8,597 bases of DNA from Bacteroidales bacterium (lineage in GTDB: Bacteria > Bacteroidota > Bacteroidia > Bacteroidales > F082): positions 1 to 8,597 of the forward strand of contig JANTGU010000083.1 in assembly GCA_024762735.1 (NCBI GenBank), written 5' to 3'. This document shows positions 6,163 through 8,597 of this stretch, one piece after another. The notes beneath the pieces are model-generated. The model did no database searches. It saw only the letters and a program-made list of their open reading frames with translations, and was not told the DNA's origin. Each line of letters starts with the position of its first letter. Position 1 is the stretch's first letter. The translations under genes were made by a program, and so were the position numbers.

Positions 6163-7113
6163 TTACTTCTTACTCGCATCCCTCGATACAATTTTATCTT
6201 CCGAAACACCATACACCTCATCGGGTTCGTCGTTGCCAATGGGTTCGGTATGGATAATAACATCGTAGATGCGGGGAATTTTTCGCTTTAGCTCTCCTTC
6301 AATGCAGGACGCAATGCCATGAGCTTCGCTAAGCGACACATTGCCATCAATTTCAACATCAAGGGTTACTTCACAAAGATTAGCTATTTTTCTAACCCTG
6401 ATGCGATGTGGGTTTTGAGCCCCGTCAACCTGCTTAACCGTATCAATAATGATCCGGTAGATTTCCGTGTCCTCGATACCATCCATCAGCTCGCGATTGG
6501 TTGACATAAAAATCCTAAACGCCACGACCATAATCCAAACACTAACAGCAAGGGCAGTAATGGTATCGAGGATGGGCATTTTTAAAATAAAGGTAAATGC
6601 CAAACCCACCATCACCGATACCGATATCACCACGTCGCTTTGCATGTTCTTTGAATTGGCAATAAGCATGGTGCTTTCCACCTCTTTACCCACCTTTTTT
6701 AAATAGGTTGCCAAAAGCTGCTTGCCAATAATTGAAACCACGATGACATAAATGGATATCATGCCCGGAATATCTCGCTCGGCAGGATGCAGCAACGATT
6801 CCGCCGCAGAAATAGCCAGCTGCGCCCCGGCAAAAAAGATGATAAACGCCAGCAACTTGGTGGCTACCGTATCGGCTTTTTTATACCCGTAAGGATACTT
6901 CGGGTCAGGAGGGTGAGCGATAATATGAGCCGTAATCAGGGTAATTACCGAAGTCATGATATCACTTCCCGAATCGATACCATCGGCCACCACGGCCATA
7001 CTTCCCGCCACTATCCCGACGCCAATTTTAGCAACGGCCAAAAACCCGTTGCCCCAAATAGCAATTCTGGATGCTTTGATGATGGTTCGCTCACGAAGCG
7101 GCAATTTTGACAT
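6163..7113 (-). CDS. Cation diffusion facilitator (CDF) family metal exporter
   Basis: This 316-residue transporter has the usual CDF layout: a six-helix membrane part (to about residue 205) and a cytoplasmic ferredoxin-like domain (about 215-292). It exchanges a divalent metal for protons across the inner membrane. The transport site of E. coli FieF (D45, D49, H153, D157) aligns with D47, D51 (IDSGSD), N156 and D160 (NMQSD). The histidine is thus replaced by asparagine, giving a DD-ND set. In the cytoplasmic domain H236, H265 and H288 are kept, while FieF H248 and D285 correspond to D252 and E290. The HRIRVRK (236-242) and IIHTEP (286-291) strings are typical. The ATG lies 5 bp after the small transporter-subunit gene, so it is probably in the same operon. 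The His loss argues against a plain Zn exporter and favours Mn or Fe, but specificity is inferred. Confidence 0.92.
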   Translation of the reverse strand: MSKLPLRERTIIKASRIAIWGNGFLAVAKIGVGIVAGSMAVVADGIDSGSDIMTSVITLITAHIIAHPPDPKYPYGYKKADTVATKLLAFIIFFAGAQLAISAAESLLHPAERDIPGMISIYVIVVSIIGKQLLATYLKKVGKEVESTMLIANSKNMQSDVVISVSVMVGLAFTFILKMPILDTITALAVSVWIMVVAFRIFMSTNRELMDGIEDTEIYRIIIDTVKQVDGAQNPHRIRVRKIANLCEVTLDVEIDGNVSLSEAHGIASCIEGELKRKIPRIYDVIIHTEPIGNDEPDEVYGVSEDKIVSRDASKK

Positions 7114-7118
7114 GGTGG

Positions 7119-7226
7119 TTATTTCTTTTCCTTTTTACTAAACAACACCTTGATGAAAAAATAGGCCGTAACAGTGGCAACCGTTCCTTGAACAACAATC
7201 ATAAATATTAGCGCGTCGGTACTCAT
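7119..7226 (-). CDS. Small one-helix subunit of the NSS transporter (MetS-like)
   Basis: A 35-residue gene. Its ATG (7224-7226) overlaps the TGA of the transporter gene in an ATGA junction, and its TAA (7119-7121) is 5 bp before the CDF start. The protein begins MSTDALIFMIVVQGTVATVT, continues through AYFFIKVLF as one membrane helix, and ends in a lysine-rich tail SKKEKK, which fits an N-outside, C-inside orientation. Tiny single-helix proteins encoded directly after bacterial NSS-type transporters, such as MetS next to MetP of Corynebacterium, are needed for full transport activity. This gene has the same position, size and topology. I infer the same accessory role; sequence similarity to MetS itself is only general. 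Confidence 0.75.
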   Translation of the reverse strand: MSTDALIFMIVVQGTVATVTAYFFIKVLFSKKEKK

Positions 7227-8597
7227 GACATTGGTTTTTTTGAATGGTTAAGTTTACGTTTGTTGGAGGCGATATGTACCATATAGGCAAGGCCCGCGAT
7301 GGTTAGCAGCAGTAACAACCGCGACATGTCTTTGGCAAACATTACCGTAGGGGAACCGTTTTTAAACCATATCACCTCCTGGTTTACATGGAATATTTGC
7401 CCGATGATACTGTCAGAAGCGAAGGGCCAGGAGCCATTCGAAAACAGCTGATGAAAGGCTGTTTGCCAATCGGCCACCTCTCCGTTGAGGGGTTTTATGA
7501 GCGAGGTGATAAGAATAACAATCAGGAAGAGCGGGGTCACCCATTTGATGATGGGTTTGTATATTTTGGGTACTTTAATGTCTGCACCATCGGTAATTTC
7601 GTTCCAGCCTTTATCCATGCCAAACACCCATCCAAACAAGATAATCTCGGCCACAGCAAAAATTACCAGCGCAACCGTGCCGGTCCAGTAATCGTACTCG
7701 TCGAACACGCCGGCCTGGAAAAAGAGAATGGTAGGCAGTGCCAGCACAAGCACCAACGCACCAAGCGTGTAAGCACCTCTTTTACGGCTCCAGCTAAATT
7801 CATCTTCCACAAATCCCATCCAGGGCGTACCCATGGCCAACGAGGAGGTAATGCCGGCGATAAACAGCAAGCCAAACCAGGCTACCCCCGCCATACTGGC
7901 GAGCAGCGGACCCCATTTACCAAACAGGTAGGGCATGGTTTTAAAGGCCATCATAAACCCGGCATTCTCTTTTACCCAATCCAGTCCCATGTAACCCACG
8001 GCAATGGGAATAACGATAGAAGCGCCCAATACAATTTCAACAAAACCATTCATCCAGCCTGCCGTCATGGCATTCAGGGCAATGTCTTCATGTTTTTTAA
8101 CATAGGCAGCGTAACAGAGAATGGTGCCCATGCCCACTGACAAGGTAAAGAATATCTGCCCTGCTGCCGCCAGCCATACTTTTGGGTTGCTCAAACTATC
8201 GAAATTGGGCTTCCATAAAAAGTCGAAGCCAACCAGCGAGTTGCAGGTAGCGCATCCGGGCTCACCCGTATCACCTAACGAAAAAGCCATAATAGCCAAA
8301 AAAATCCCAAAAATTAACAGCATGGGCATGGCAATCTTGGCCACCTTTTCAATACCCCCACTAAGCCCTTTCGACAACACATAAACATTGATAGCCAGGG
8401 TAACAATAAAAGCCACGATGGCCAACAGGGGAAAATTAACAATCAGTCCGCCGGCATTTCCGGAAGCCGCCTTTATACCCACATAATCATTAAAAACCTG
8501 ACTTACTTCGGCAGAGCTCAACCCGTTAAAAGTTTGAAGAATAGAATTAAATGTATAGGATAACGTCCACGATTCGATATAGGTGTAATAAGAGAGG
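7223..8597 (-). CDS. Sodium-dependent transporter of the NSS (neurotransmitter:sodium symporter) family, 5' end missing
   Basis: Na+-coupled uptake transporter with the LeuT fold, probably for an amino acid. The frame remains open to the right edge (about 457 residues visible), so helices 1-2 with part of the Na+ and substrate site are outside the window. The TTG at 8519-8521 is an internal Leu codon, not a start: coding-quality sequence with YYTYIESWTLSY, typical of helix 3, precedes it. FFTLSVGMGTILCYAAYVKK matches the unwound helix 6 region, and AGITSSLAM followed by FVEDEF matches helix 8, where LeuT T354/S355 bind Na+. A loop before helix 6 has an unusual CATC pair. Further hydrophobic helices run to the end, and the C-terminus is basic (NKRKLNHSKKPMS). 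It overlaps the small-subunit gene by 4 bp, which implies translational coupling. Family certain; substrate unknown. Confidence 0.93.
   Translation of the reverse strand, partial: LSYYTYIESWTLSYTFNSILQTFNGLSSAEVSQVFNDYVGIKAASGNAGGLIVNFPLLAIVAFIVTLAINVYVLSKGLSGGIEKVAKIAMPMLLIFGIFLAIMAFSLGDTGEPGCATCNSLVGFDFLWKPNFDSLSNPKVWLAAAGQIFFTLSVGMGTILCYAAYVKKHEDIALNAMTAGWMNGFVEIVLGASIVIPIAVGYMGLDWVKENAGFMMAFKTMPYLFGKWGPLLASMAGVAWFGLLFIAGITSSLAMGTPWMGFVEDEFSWSRKRGAYTLGALVLVLALPTILFFQAGVFDEYDYWTGTVALVIFAVAEIILFGWVFGMDKGWNEITDGADIKVPKIYKPIIKWVTPLFLIVILITSLIKPLNGEVADWQTAFHQLFSNGSWPFASDSIIGQIFHVNQEVIWFKNGSPTVMFAKDMSRLLLLLTIAGLAYMVHIASNKRKLNHSKKPMS

Noticed and set aside
7388..8140. 250-codon open frame on the plus strand
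   Set aside because: It lies entirely antisense to the well-supported NSS transporter and has a low-complexity His/Lys/Asn-rich translation without family features, as expected of a shadow frame.
8519..8521. TTG as the start of the NSS transporter
   Set aside because: The frame continues upstream to the window edge with a typical helix-3 sequence (YIESW), so the gene is truncated by the window and does not start here.

Overview
The window looks like a piece of a Bacteroidota chromosome, probably from a free-living anaerobic or respiring lineage. The reasons are Bacteroidota-type promoter boxes (TAnnTTTG), starts without clear Shine-Dalgarno sites, a neurotransmitter-type Na+ symporter overlapping a one-helix small subunit, a VTC-domain/DUF4956 pair, and a short interspersed repeat of a kind I recall from this phylum. 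The phylum call is inference from these features, not from a marker gene.

Layout from left to right. (1) The 3' end of an unrecognised plus-strand gene, cut by the window edge. (2) About 415 bp without a credible gene (303-718) but rich in inverted repeats. (3) A 913-residue minus-strand gene that joins a compact seven-helix cytochrome b to a periplasmic domain with twelve c-type heme motifs; this is the most interesting gene here. (4) A divergent plus-strand gene for a small, unrecognised, Trp-rich protein. (5) About 540 bp without a credible gene (4077-4615), holding a promoter-like box with no gene behind it and a G-rich tandem repeat resembling an IS21-family end. (6) A minus-strand pair: DUF4956 membrane protein followed by a VTC-domain (polyphosphate-polymerase-like) protein. 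(7) A minus-strand cluster: a Na+-dependent transporter of the NSS family cut by the right edge, a 35-residue one-helix protein overlapping its stop by 4 bp, and a cation diffusion facilitator 5 bp further on.

How the genes work together. The NSS transporter and its small partner probably form one amino-acid uptake unit, co-transcribed with the metal exporter. DUF4956 and VTC form a two-gene unit of unproven function at the membrane. The cytochrome b-dodecaheme fusion appears to be a self-contained quinol:periplasmic-heme electron conduit. No Rieske protein, terminal reductase or other redox gene lies within the window, so its electron acceptor is unknown.

Most of the window is ordinary. The points worth a second look are the architecture of the cytochrome fusion (including a changed Qo motif and a CX4CH heme site), a repeat inserted in frame inside that gene, the structured intergenic region at 303-718, the putative IS21 scar near an orphan promoter, and the DD-ND metal site of the CDF transporter.
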